Below are positions 36,295-44,604 of a stretch of 64,000 nt of DNA, one piece after another. A program made the position numbers and the translations under genes. Origin of the DNA: an uncultured Bacilli bacterium (lineage in GTDB: Bacteria > Bacillota_I > Bacilli_A > RFN20 > DUOF01); the NCBI GenBank assembly GCA_944363575.1, contig CALVUJ010000023.1, positions 1 through 64,000 of the forward strand, in the 5' to 3' direction. The notes beneath the pieces were generated by a model. That model searched no databases. It was given only the letters and a program-made list of their open reading frames with translations, and had not been told where the DNA came from. The stretch's first letter is position 1. The number at the start of each line of letters is the position of its first letter.

Positions 36295-36972
36295 CTATTT
36301 TAGATACTTTGGCACTTTATAATGATCTCGTTTTATTTTTTTTAGTAATTCCATGCTTTGAATATGCATTAAGATTAATTTTTCTTTTGGTAATTGTTTT
36401 AGTTGCTTGTATTCAATGTGAACAGGTGAATTTTCTCCTACTTCAGTATATATTTTTGTGATGTTTTTATCTTCTATTTTTTCTTTTATATAATTTATAT
36501 CGTTAGAGTCTGATGTATATAAAATCATTTGATTATCTTTTTCAAATATGATGCTGTAACATTCTAAAAGAGGGGTGTGTGTTGTTGTTTTTAATTTATA
36601 ATTAAAAGAAAATGGAAAATTGTTATTTTCAATGAATTGATAATTATCTTTTTTTACTCCAGTTAAATCAAGTATTGTGCATAAGTTCTTGGTAAAGGTT
36701 TCGCTGTTTTTTATAATGTTTGTTTGAATATTTAAAATAGAATAAGTGTATTGTAAAAAAGTTGGTAGTCCTCCAACATGATCACCATGTAAATGAGTTA
36801 TTATGATATATATTTCTTTTATATCTTTTAATATATGATGTTTTATTATTTTATAAAAAGAATCTAAGCCCATATCTATAAATAATATTTTATCTTTTTC
36901 TTTAATGTAAGCACAATTGCTTCCTAATTTAGGGTTAAAAGCTCCTCCAATTCCTATAAAATCAAGTTTCAT
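36295..36972 (-). CDS. MBL-fold metallohydrolase
   Basis: 225 residues. The metallo-beta-lactamase zinc motif THLHGDHVGG lies near residue 58, with GIGGAFNPKLGSNC upstream as the fold's first strand-turn. ILYTSDSNDI and a late LILMHIQS follow. The layout resembles RNase Z-like or UlaG-like hydrolases, but no RNase Z exosite is obvious. Substrate unknown. It starts right after rsmA (the rsmA stop is at 36973) and precedes yabG, so it belongs to the tatD-rnmV-rsmA operon. It is not part of that cluster in Bacillus. Confidence 0.75.
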   Translation of the reverse strand: MKLDFIGIGGAFNPKLGSNCAYIKEKDKILFIDMGLDSFYKIIKHHILKDIKEIYIIITHLHGDHVGGLPTFLQYTYSILNIQTNIIKNSETFTKNLCTILDLTGVKKDNYQFIENNNFPFSFNYKLKTTTHTPLLECYSIIFEKDNQMILYTSDSNDINYIKEKIEDKNITKIYTEVGENSPVHIEYKQLKQLPKEKLILMHIQSMELLKKIKRDHYKVPKYLK

Positions 36973-37797
36973 TTATTTACTCCTTTCAATAATATCTTTT
37001 AATTGTTTAATTGTTATTTCATCAATTCTTACTGTTTCTTTTATATCTAGTTGTTTAAATATTTCTTTTATTTTTTCTTTATCGTATGGCAAGGTGTTTA
37101 ATAAAGTTTTTCTTTTACCTTTAAAGCATTCTTTGATTATTTTATAAAAATAATCATCTAAAAGATATTTATCATTATTAATATTAATTTTTAAGACAAT
37201 AGAATCTACTTTTGGTCTTGGTTCAAAATCGTTTTTTGATACATGCATAATCGTGTTTACTGTACAATAGTTATCAATTAACACTTTTAAATAACTTTCT
37301 ATTTTATCTTCTTTTTTTAATAGTTTCTTGCCCACTTCTTTTTGCATCATAGTAACTATTTTGGTTATTTTTTTGTTTTTTAAGGAAATTATTTTTTCTA
37401 AGATATCACTAGTAATATAGTATGGTAGATTAGAGATGATTATTACTTCTTGATACTTTGAATATTGTTCTATAAGGTTGTTTAAATCTATTTTTAGGAA
37501 ATCTTCATTAATAATTTTTAAGTTTTCTTGATTAGTAAAATTTTCTTGTAAGACTTTAATCATCTTCTTATCTATTTCAATGGCTATTACTTGTTTTGAA
37601 ATGTTTAAAAGTTCTTGTGTTAAAGCCCCTAAACCAGGTCCTATTTCAATAACTAAACTATTAGGAGTAATCTCTGATTGACTAACAATCTTTTTAATTG
37701 TTTCATAGTTTATTAAGAAGTTTTGGCCAAATTTCTTATTAGCTATTAGATTATGTTTTTTTAATAATTCAAAAGTTTCTTTTTTACTAGCTATCAT
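36973..37797 (-). CDS. rsmA: 16S rRNA dimethyladenosine transferase RsmA (KsgA)
   Basis: 274 residues. KKFGQNFLIN and IEIGPGLGALTQELL (SAM motif) lie near the N terminus. NLPYYITSDIL (motif IV, catalytic NLPY) follows, and PRPKVDSIVL is further on. It dimethylates the two adjacent adenosines of the 16S 3' stem-loop. It overlaps rnmV by four bases (ATGA). Confidence 0.94.
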   Translation of the reverse strand: MIASKKETFELLKKHNLIANKKFGQNFLINYETIKKIVSQSEITPNSLVIEIGPGLGALTQELLNISKQVIAIEIDKKMIKVLQENFTNQENLKIINEDFLKIDLNNLIEQYSKYQEVIIISNLPYYITSDILEKIISLKNKKITKIVTMMQKEVGKKLLKKEDKIESYLKVLIDNYCTVNTIMHVSKNDFEPRPKVDSIVLKININNDKYLLDDYFYKIIKECFKGKRKTLLNTLPYDKEKIKEIFKQLDIKETVRIDEITIKQLKDIIERSK

Positions 37798-38321
37798 TTT
37801 ATGATCTCCTTTATTTGTTCTATTTTTAGACCAAACATGTTTACTCTTTTGAGAAAGGTTTTAGCATTGCACCATCCTAAATGATAATACTCACACACTT
37901 TATTTCTTTTTTCTTTAGAATCTTTTTTGCCTATCAACCCTAAGTCATACAAATCACTTTCTTTAATATTAGTGGTGTTTTGTTTTTTATAAGTTACTAC
38001 ATTTTGTAATGCTCTTATTATTTCTTGTTTAGAGGCTTCTGCGACACCTAGTTTTTTTCCTTTAATAGCTTTACTTCTTTCAACATAAGCGTGTTTGCAA
38101 TCCCCTATATATTCCGTAATTATATTTCTAATTCTTAATCCTGGATAATCTGGATCAGTTAAAATGATTACTCCTTGATGCTTGTTTGCCTCTTTGATGT
38201 ACTCCAGTGTTTCATGTGAAACTTCACTACCATTAGTAATAACAATATCGGCATCTAAGAAACTTTTTAAGAAGGTTAAATCTGTTTTACCTTCTACTAC
38301 AATTAACTCTTTTATTTTCAT
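37794..38321 (-). CDS. rnmV: Ribonuclease M5
   Basis: 175 residues. The N-terminal TOPRIM domain has VVEGKTDLTFLKSF (catalytic Glu) and ILTDPDYPGLRIRNII (acidic cluster). The C-terminal domain includes YDLGLIG and CEYYHLGWCNAKTFLKR, the conserved M5 C-terminal block. It matures 5S rRNA. It overlaps tatD upstream by four bases and rsmA downstream by four. Confidence 0.93.
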   Translation of the reverse strand: MKIKELIVVEGKTDLTFLKSFLDADIVITNGSEVSHETLEYIKEANKHQGVIILTDPDYPGLRIRNIITEYIGDCKHAYVERSKAIKGKKLGVAEASKQEIIRALQNVVTYKKQNTTNIKESDLYDLGLIGKKDSKEKRNKVCEYYHLGWCNAKTFLKRVNMFGLKIEQIKEIIK

Positions 38322-39085
38322 TTTTTTATACCAAATACTTTACAAGCATTACGATATGTAATGTCTGCGACCATCTCTTCTTCTATATTTTTTATTTTAG
38401 CCATTTCTTTTGCTACTAAAGAAATATATTTTGGCTCGTTTCTTTCCCCACGATATGGATGAGGAGTTAAATAAGGCGCATCTGTTTCAATAAGTAACTT
38501 TTCTAACTCTACTTCTTTTACCACTTCTTTATTTTGTTTGGCATTTAAAAAAGTAAGGGCTCCTCCAAAAGCTAAATATAAATTAAGTTTTAAGTATTCT
38601 TGTGCTAAATCCAAAGAATAACTATAACAATGCATAATTCCTGTTTTATATAGTTTTTTATTGTTTTTTAAAATTTCTAGTGTATCATTACCTGCATCGC
38701 GTGAATGTACAATAATAGGCAACTTGTGTTTCTTGGCTAGTTTTAATTGTTTTATAAACATTTCTTGTTGCTCTTGCTTGTTATCTTTATCCCAATGATA
38801 ATCAAGCCCTATTTCGCCAATAGCCACTACTTTAGGATTACTTAAAAGTTTTTCTATTTGCTTTAAATCATCGTTATTCATCTTTTTTATTTCACTTGGA
38901 TGAATTCCCACTGCAGCGTAAACAAAAGAACAACTATTAGCAATTTCAATAGCCTTTTTAGAACTTTCTAAATCATACCCTATTACTACCATTTTACTAA
39001 CGTTATTTTTTAAAGCATTTATAATTATCTGCGCAAAATTTTCATACTGCTCTGAATTCAAATGAACATGTGTATCAAAATACAT
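38318..39085 (-). CDS. tatD: TatD-family metal-dependent hydrolase
   Basis: 255 residues. YFDTHVHLN, GIHPSE, IGEIGLDYHWD, VHSRDAGNDTLEIL, HCYSYSLDLA and IETDAPYLTPHPYRG form the complete TatD metal site. Family members act as 3'-5' DNases or RNases. It starts eight bases after the mnmE stop, with a weak GGG-containing site. Confidence 0.93.
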   Translation of the reverse strand: MYFDTHVHLNSEQYENFAQIIINALKNNVSKMVVIGYDLESSKKAIEIANSCSFVYAAVGIHPSEIKKMNNDDLKQIEKLLSNPKVVAIGEIGLDYHWDKDNKQEQQEMFIKQLKLAKKHKLPIIVHSRDAGNDTLEILKNNKKLYKTGIMHCYSYSLDLAQEYLKLNLYLAFGGALTFLNAKQNKEVVKEVELEKLLIETDAPYLTPHPYRGERNEPKYISLVAKEMAKIKNIEEEMVADITYRNACKVFGIKK

Positions 39086-39092
39086 TTTATCC

Positions 39093-40421
39093 CTACTTTC
39101 CTAAACAAAATCTAGAAAATATTTCTTCACTTAAATCTGTCTTGCTTCTATTTCCTAAAATATCATTTATATTATTTAAAGCGTTCATTAAATCAATAGA
39201 TACCAAATCAATTGGTGTATTTTTTTCAACTTCTTTTAAACCATTTTCAATATTTTTTAAACTCGCTTCTAGTAGCCCTATTTGTCTAGAGTTTGTTAAT
39301 AAAGGTTTATTCTCATAATTATAGGAATATCCTATTTGTTTTTTTATCTCTTCAATTAGATTGCTAATTTCATTATTTTTAGCACTTATTTTAATTCCTT
39401 CTATTTTATTTTCTTTATTTAATTCTGTTTTATTTACTACTGTTATAACTTTTTTATTTTTTACTAATTCTTTTAATTTATAATCTTCTTCATCTAACTC
39501 TCTTGAAGCATCTAAAACTAGAAGAATTAAATCAGCTTCTTCAATTATTTTTAGAGTTTTTTCTATCCCTATTTTTTCAATGTTATCAGCATCTTTTCTT
39601 ATACCTGCAGTATCTAATAAATTTAGTTTTAATCCATCTAAGTTAACTTGACCCTCTACAATATCTCTAGTAGTTCCTGCAATATCCGTTACAATGGCTT
39701 TATCTTCTTTTAGTAAGGAATTTAATAAACTTGATTTACCTACATTTGGTTTTCCAATAATAGCTACTTTTATACCATCTTTAATTAATTTCCCTGTTTT
39801 GGCATCTTTTAAAATATCTTTGATATTAGTTCTTAATTCTAGTAATTTTAATTTTGCACTTTCTTTAGTTACTATTTCAGCATCATCATATTCAGGATAA
39901 TCAATATTAACTTCAATATTAGAAATAATACTTAATAATTTTTCTTTTACTTCATTAATCATATTTGAAGTTTTTCCTTTAAGAGAAAGAACGGCTAGTT
40001 TGCTTTCTTCTTCACTAGTAGATCTTATCATATCATTAATAGCTTCTGCTTGTATTAAATCCATTTTCCCATTTAAGTATGCTCTTTTAGAAAATTCCCC
40101 TCGTTGTGCTAATCTTGCACCATATTTAATACATGTTTGAATTATTTTGTTAATGATAAATAAACCTCCATGGCAATTTATCTCAAAAGAGTTTTCTCCA
40201 GTGAATGAACGTGGCTCTACAAAGGTTGTTATTAATACTTCATCTATTATTTCATCGTCATTTACAATATTACCAAAATATGTTTTATGCCCTTCTATTT
40301 TTATTTTTTTATCAAATATTTTATCTAGTAAAATAAAACATTCTTCCCCACTTACTCTAATAACACCTATTGCTGATTCTAAAGGTGCCGTGGCTAGTGC
40401 TACAATAGTATCATTAATCAT
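39093..40421 (-). CDS. mnmE: tRNA modification GTPase MnmE (TrmE)
   Basis: 442 residues. The N-terminal tetrahydrofolate-binding domain is followed by the helical domain. The G domain carries IGKPNVGKSSLLNSLL, DTAGI and NKTEL. The C-terminal FCLGK contains the catalytic Cys. It is the partner of MnmG in cmnm5U synthesis, yet mnmG lies about 32 kb away, unlike the usual adjacency. Confidence 0.95.
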   Translation of the reverse strand: MINDTIVALATAPLESAIGVIRVSGEECFILLDKIFDKKIKIEGHKTYFGNIVNDDEIIDEVLITTFVEPRSFTGENSFEINCHGGLFIINKIIQTCIKYGARLAQRGEFSKRAYLNGKMDLIQAEAINDMIRSTSEEESKLAVLSLKGKTSNMINEVKEKLLSIISNIEVNIDYPEYDDAEIVTKESAKLKLLELRTNIKDILKDAKTGKLIKDGIKVAIIGKPNVGKSSLLNSLLKEDKAIVTDIAGTTRDIVEGQVNLDGLKLNLLDTAGIRKDADNIEKIGIEKTLKIIEEADLILLVLDASRELDEEDYKLKELVKNKKVITVVNKTELNKENKIEGIKISAKNNEISNLIEEIKKQIGYSYNYENKPLLTNSRQIGLLEASLKNIENGLKEVEKNTPIDLVSIDLMNALNNINDILGNRSKTDLSEEIFSRFCLGK

Positions 40422-40458
40422 TTTATCATTCCTTTTCTACAACATTATAACGTAGATT

Positions 40459-40490
40459 AAAAGATATTTAGATTGCTCTAAATATCTTTT
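40459..40490 (-). terminator. Terminator between jag and mnmE
   Basis: A perfect 14-bp stem AAAAGATATTTAGA / TCTAAATATCTTTT with a TTGC loop overlaps the jag stop codon. The T run after it on the minus strand is only four long, so it may be partial and allow readthrough into mnmE. Confidence 0.7.
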
Positions 40491-41079
40491 ATTCTTCTAC
40501 ATAATAAATAGTTAACCTTCGATCTTTTCCTTGCCCAACACTTTCTGTTTTAATATTGTGATAATTAGTTAGAGCTCCATGAATAATTCTTCTTTCATCA
40601 CTAGGCATTGGTTTTAATGTTATCTTTCCTTTTGTTTGTTGCACTTCTTTAGCATACTTTCTAGCCATTTGAATTAACTTTTCATATTTTTCTTCTTTAT
40701 ATTCACCGATATCTAGTAAGATTTTATAATGCTTGTTATAACGATTATGTATGGCTACTCTTACTAACTCATTTAATGATTGAAGAGTTCTTCCACCTTT
40801 ACCAATTAAAACAGCATCATGATCTGTTTTAATGTTAATGTTTATTACTTCTCCTTCATATTTAGATGTTAATTCAACGTTTAGATTCATGTTGTTTAGA
40901 ATTTTTGTTAAATACTCTTTTACATAATCTACTACATCTGCCACAAAATAAGCTTCTATTTCTACTTCGTTTTCTGTTTCACTTATAATTCTATACTGTA
41001 AATATTTGATATCTACATTTTCAGCGTCTGCTGCCTTGTCTAGTGCTTCGTTCAAATCTTTCCCTTTATATAAACTCAT
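40489..41079 (-). CDS. khpB: RNA-binding protein KhpB (Jag/EloR)
   Basis: About 196 residues with the three-domain Jag arrangement: N-terminal Jag_N region (MSLYKGKDLNEALDKAAD), central KH-II domain (HDAVLIGKGGRTLQSLNELV) and C-terminal R3H domain (MPSDERRIIHGAL). It is linked to cell elongation in cocci and co-occurs with YidC. The ATG at 41079 has GAGGTGG 5 bases upstream. It lies 20 bases after yidC in the usual rnpA-yidC-jag order. Confidence 0.92.
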   Translation of the reverse strand: MSLYKGKDLNEALDKAADAENVDIKYLQYRIISETENEVEIEAYFVADVVDYVKEYLTKILNNMNLNVELTSKYEGEVININIKTDHDAVLIGKGGRTLQSLNELVRVAIHNRYNKHYKILLDIGEYKEEKYEKLIQMARKYAKEVQQTKGKITLKPMPSDERRIIHGALTNYHNIKTESVGQGKDRRLTIYYVEE

Positions 41080-41098
41080 TTCTACCACCTCTACTTCT

Positions 41099-42220
41099 TT
41101 ATTGTATAACTTTTGCTTTCTTTTTTCTATTACCTATATTACTTAATTTTTCTTTTACCTTTGGATTTTGAAAAATAAATGTTTGAATAATACTGAAAAG
41201 AGCTCCTATTGTCCAATATATTGCTAGAGCAGATGGTAGCAAGAAACCTGAAATAATAATCATTATTAACATTATATTTGTCATCATAGACATTTCTTTA
41301 TTAGCTTTGTTTATTTGATCTTTATTCTTATAATTAGCTTGCCTTTTTCTGATTATGTTTGGTAATTTCATGGATAGAACCTGACCTGCTGTCATTATGA
41401 CGAATAAAATGATGGCTGCTATGTTTAAATTAAAGACTTGACTACTTACGGCTTCTCCTAGATTTAATCCTAAAAATGTTCCTGTTCTTATTACTAGTGT
41501 TTGGCTAATTGCAGACCATACAGATAAGAATACTGGTATAGATACTAGAGTTGGTATCAAACTAGAGAAAGGATTTATACCATTTTTTTGGTATATATCC
41601 ATTACTTTCATTGATAATCTATTCTTTTCTGCTTGTGATAAGTTAGGATCTTTTAACTTATTAGATATTTCAGCAATTTCACCTTGAATACTTTGTAATT
41701 TTTGGTTTTGAATTTGGCTTTTAAAAGTCAAAAGCAACATTACTGTTCTTATTATGATTGTTGTTATTACAATTGCTAATACTTTTCCTAAACCTGTTGA
41801 ACCAAATAGATTTGTAAAAGTAATTAGTAACCATGATATAGGGAAGACTATTAAGCCTTCTAATAATCCTTCTTTAAAAGCTGATCCCCAATTTTTTTTA
41901 GAAATCGTTGCCCCGCTTATAGGATCTTCCATTTCTTCAGTTGTTAAACAAGCTTTGGGATGGCTGTTGTATTCTGCTTCTATTTGCTTTTCAATATTTT
42001 GGTTAATATATTCATTAATAGCTGCTTCATCCGTAATGTTTTCAGCAATTGCTTGTTCTCTTAATTTTACTTTATATTCTTCATCGCTATTCCATTTAGT
42101 TTCTATTCCGCTTTTTATAGCATCTAAATCTTCTTGACTACACATAGATGATGTACAACTACATCCACTTATAATTAAAATAGAGAAAAATAGAATTACT
42201 ATTAATTTTAATTTTTTCAT
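41099..42220 (-). CDS. yidC: Membrane insertase YidC/SpoIIIJ, lipoprotein form
   Basis: 373 residues. The lipoprotein signal (ILFFSILIISGC) is followed by about 90 extracellular residues containing further Cys (CSCTSSMCSQ, PKACLT). The 60KD_IMP core has transmembrane blocks near LEGLIVFPISWLLITF, LAIVITTIIIRTVMLLLTF, NPFSSLIPTLVSIPVFLSVW and near the C terminus. It inserts membrane proteins with or without Sec. The extracellular stretch is longer than in Bacillus SpoIIIJ. It overlaps rnpA by four bases. Confidence 0.93.
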   Translation of the reverse strand: MKKLKLIVILFFSILIISGCSCTSSMCSQEDLDAIKSGIETKWNSDEEYKVKLREQAIAENITDEAAINEYINQNIEKQIEAEYNSHPKACLTTEEMEDPISGATISKKNWGSAFKEGLLEGLIVFPISWLLITFTNLFGSTGLGKVLAIVITTIIIRTVMLLLTFKSQIQNQKLQSIQGEIAEISNKLKDPNLSQAEKNRLSMKVMDIYQKNGINPFSSLIPTLVSIPVFLSVWSAISQTLVIRTGTFLGLNLGEAVSSQVFNLNIAAIILFVIMTAGQVLSMKLPNIIRKRQANYKNKDQINKANKEMSMMTNIMLIMIIISGFLLPSALAIYWTIGALFSIIQTFIFQNPKVKEKLSNIGNRKKKAKVIQ

Positions 42221-42555
42221 TTTTTTTCCCCTTTCTTAGTTTTTATTAATAATTCTTGTAAGATTTTTTTATTTTCAATAAAACTATTATCTAAATATTT
42301 ATTTCTAACAATAATTATTAAATCCTTTTCTTCAAAAACATTTACTAACTCTTTAAGCATTTCATTTATTTGTCTTTTTATTTTGTGTCTTACAACTGAA
42401 TTTCCTATTTTGGAACTAACACTTATTCCTATACGAAGATGCTTTTCTTTATTTTCTTTATAATAGACTACAAGTTCTTTGCTCGCTACACTTTTTTTAC
42501 TATCTAATACTTGTTTAAAATCTTTATTTTTTAATAATCTATTTATTTTTTTCAT
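42217..42555 (-). CDS. rnpA: Ribonuclease P protein component
   Basis: 112 residues. MKKINRLLKNKDFKQVLD at the N-terminus and RIGISVSSKIGNSVVRHKIKRQINE (RNR-type helix) define RnpA. It assists RNase P RNA in tRNA 5' maturation. No Shine-Dalgarno sequence is visible upstream of the ATG; the region is the T-tract of the terminator after rpmH. Confidence 0.92.
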   Translation of the reverse strand: MKKINRLLKNKDFKQVLDSKKSVASKELVVYYKENKEKHLRIGISVSSKIGNSVVRHKIKRQINEMLKELVNVFEEKDLIIIVRNKYLDNSFIENKKILQELLIKTKKGEKK

Positions 42556-42562
42556 TTTATTT

Positions 42563-42590
42563 AAAAAAAAGCTACTTACTAGTAGCTTTT
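42563..42590 (-). terminator. Hairpin between rpmH and rnpA
   Basis: AAAAGCTACT (42567-42576) / AGTAGCTTTT (42581-42590), followed on the minus strand by T residues, lies between the rpmH stop and the rnpA start. It probably attenuates readthrough so that L34 is made in excess of RnpA. Confidence 0.7.
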
Positions 42591-42593
42591 CCT

Positions 42594-42728
42594 TTAAGCA
42601 GAAAGAACTTGTCTTCCCTTGCTTCTTCTTCTAGCAAGAACTTTACGTCCATTCTTTGTTGACATTCTTTCTCTAAAACCATGTACTTTTGAATGTTTTC
42701 TTTTACTAGGTTGATATGTTCTTTTCAT
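42594..42728 (-). CDS. rpmH: Ribosomal protein L34
   Basis: 44 residues of basic L34 sequence: it begins [18 protein letters not shown] and ends [12 protein letters not shown]. This is an essentially universal L34. GAGGTG precedes the ATG. It is the first gene left of the origin, followed by rnpA-yidC-jag. Confidence 0.95.
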   Translation of the reverse strand: MKRTYQPSKRKHSKVHGFRERMSTKNGRKVLARRRSKGRQVLSA

Positions 42729-43119
42729 TCTTACACCTCCATTAGATAATACATATAGCGATAAAATTATAATTTTTTTTATTATTTAAGTCAATTATTT
42801 TGTTATAGTATTTATTCACAAAAAATGTTAATAAATTAACTTTATTAGTGGATAAATCTATTTTTTTCTTACATATTGTAAGACAAATAAATGTTTATAA
42901 ATTTTTTATTTGTGGAAAATAAATAACATTTTTTTCAACTGTTAATAAATTTTTTATTTTAAACAAAAAAATTAACAATTTATTTTGTGGAAAAATAGTA
43001 TTTTATTTAGAATTTGTAGGTATAATATATGTGGATATGTTTGTGGAAAGTAAATTTATTAATTTTTTTTCCACAATATGTGTTATATTTATTCTTGTCA
43101 TGGGGAGAGAGGTTATTTT
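42729..43119. other. Origin region upstream of dnaA (oriC part 1)
   Basis: 391 non-coding, very AT-rich bases between rpmH and dnaA. Near-consensus DnaA boxes (consensus TTATCCACA, one mismatch each) lie at 42812-42820 (TTATTCACA), 42847-42855, 42911-42919, 42986-42994, 43030-43038 (the last four on the reverse strand) and 43067-43075 (TTTTCCACA). A weaker copy is at 43042-43050. No perfect box is present here. The dnaA -10 TATAAT at 43021-43026 is overlapped by or next to boxes, suggesting autoregulation. Confidence 0.8.
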
Positions 43120-44475
43120 ATGAATGTTTCAAAATTAAACAATATTTGGGGAGAAGTATTGTTATCTTTAAAAAACAAATTACAAGACAATAATATTTTT
43201 AACACTTTTTTTCAGGATTCTAAGCTTTATGAAATAAAAGATGATAATGCTTATATCAGTGTTAAAACTAAATTTGCTAAGGAACTTTTAGAATCTAGGT
43301 ATTTAACAATTATTGAAATGACTCTAGAGGAAGTTTGTAAAACAAACTATACTTGTTTTATTACAATTGAGAATGATGCTTCTAAAACGGATGACTTTGT
43401 TGAAATAAAAAACGATAAAAATTACTTTGTTTCAAATTTGAACAATAACTATACTTTTGAGAATTTTGTTGTTGGTCCTTCTAATCAGGAAGCTCAGAGT
43501 GCTGCTTTAACAGTAGCTTTAGAACCTGGCAAATTTTACAATCCCTTATTTATTTATGGTAAAAGTGGTATAGGTAAGACTCATTTGTTACATGCTATTG
43601 GCAATTATATTCGTTTTAAATCTGCTCAAGAAACTAAAGTTTATTATATTTCTAGTGCTGATTTCTTAGATGACTATGTAAATGCTATTAGAGATAACAC
43701 CATTAACGAATTAAAAGAAAGTTTTAAAAATATGGATGTTTTATTAATAGATGATATTCAATTTTTATCAGGAAAAGATAAAACTAATGAGATGTTTTTC
43801 CATATTTTTAATCATCTTATTAATAATCGTAAGCAAATCGTTATTACTAGTGATAGATCTCCTAATGAGTTAAAAGGATTAGAAGAGCGTCTAGTAAGTA
43901 GATTTTCTAGTGGTTTAAGTGTTTGTGTTCAAAATCCTGAATATGAAACTTCTTTAGAGATTCTAAAGAAAAAGATTGAAAATCAAAATATTAGTTCTAA
44001 GACGATAAAAGAAGATGTATTAAGCTATATTGCTTTAAAATATTCTAAGGATATTAGGCAATTAGAAGGGGCTTTAAATAGATTAGTTTTTTATGTTGAA
44101 TCTTTTAAGAAACAAACAAAAGTTATTGATTTAGATATTGCTCAAGAGGCTTTAAAAGGTTTGGTTATTAACCAAAATAATAATGTTAATGCTTTAACTA
44201 TTGATAAAATAAAGATGGCTGTTGCTGATTACTATAAAATATCTACTTCACAATTATCAGCAAGTATCAGAGTTAGTAATATTTCTAATGCTAGACATAT
44301 TGCTATGTATCTTTGTAGGAGTTTGTTGGATGTTCCTTTTATTAAAATTGGTGAAGAATTTGGAGGTAGGGATCATTCAACGGTGATAAATGCGTGTGAA
44401 AAAGTGGAAAAATTGTTAAAAAATGATCCTAATTTTAAACAAGCTGTAGATGATATAAAAATATTATTAAAATAG
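43120..44475 (+). CDS. dnaA: Chromosomal replication initiator DnaA
   Basis: About 451 residues. Domain I (NNIWGEVLLSLKNKL) comes first. After a divergent linker, the AAA+ domain has GKSGIGKTHLLHA (Walker A), LIDDIQFLSGK (Walker B) and ERLVSRFSSGLSV. Domain IV carries the signature GGRDHSTVINACEK. The start is the ATG at 43120 (MNVSKLNN) with AGAGAGG 7 bases upstream; an upstream ATG at 43078 lies before the binding site. The gene follows the origin as in Bacillus. Confidence 0.96.
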   Translation: MNVSKLNNIWGEVLLSLKNKLQDNNIFNTFFQDSKLYEIKDDNAYISVKTKFAKELLESRYLTIIEMTLEEVCKTNYTCFITIENDASKTDDFVEIKNDKNYFVSNLNNNYTFENFVVGPSNQEAQSAALTVALEPGKFYNPLFIYGKSGIGKTHLLHAIGNYIRFKSAQETKVYYISSADFLDDYVNAIRDNTINELKESFKNMDVLLIDDIQFLSGKDKTNEMFFHIFNHLINNRKQIVITSDRSPNELKGLEERLVSRFSSGLSVCVQNPEYETSLEILKKKIENQNISSKTIKEDVLSYIALKYSKDIRQLEGALNRLVFYVESFKKQTKVIDLDIAQEALKGLVINQNNNVNALTIDKIKMAVADYYKISTSQLSASIRVSNISNARHIAMYLCRSLLDVPFIKIGEEFGGRDHSTVINACEKVEKLLKNDPNFKQAVDDIKILLK

Positions 44476-44604
44476 TTAAAAAATAAGGATTTTTATATAA
44501 TAAAAGGAAACAAATATGTTATAATTTAAAAGGATTGAAAATGGTGTTTTCAACATTATCCACACATCTAATTAAAATAAATATATAAAGGAGGAAATAT
44601 AATA
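44476..44604. other. dnaA-dnaN spacer with a perfect DnaA box and dnaN promoter (oriC part 2)
   Basis: 129 AT-rich bases. A perfect DnaA box TTATCCACA lies at 44556-44564, the only exact copy I found near the origin. An extended -10 (TG-T-TATAAT, ending 44525) precedes dnaN. In Bacillus the unwinding element lies in this spacer, so this is the likely melting region here by analogy. Confidence 0.65.
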
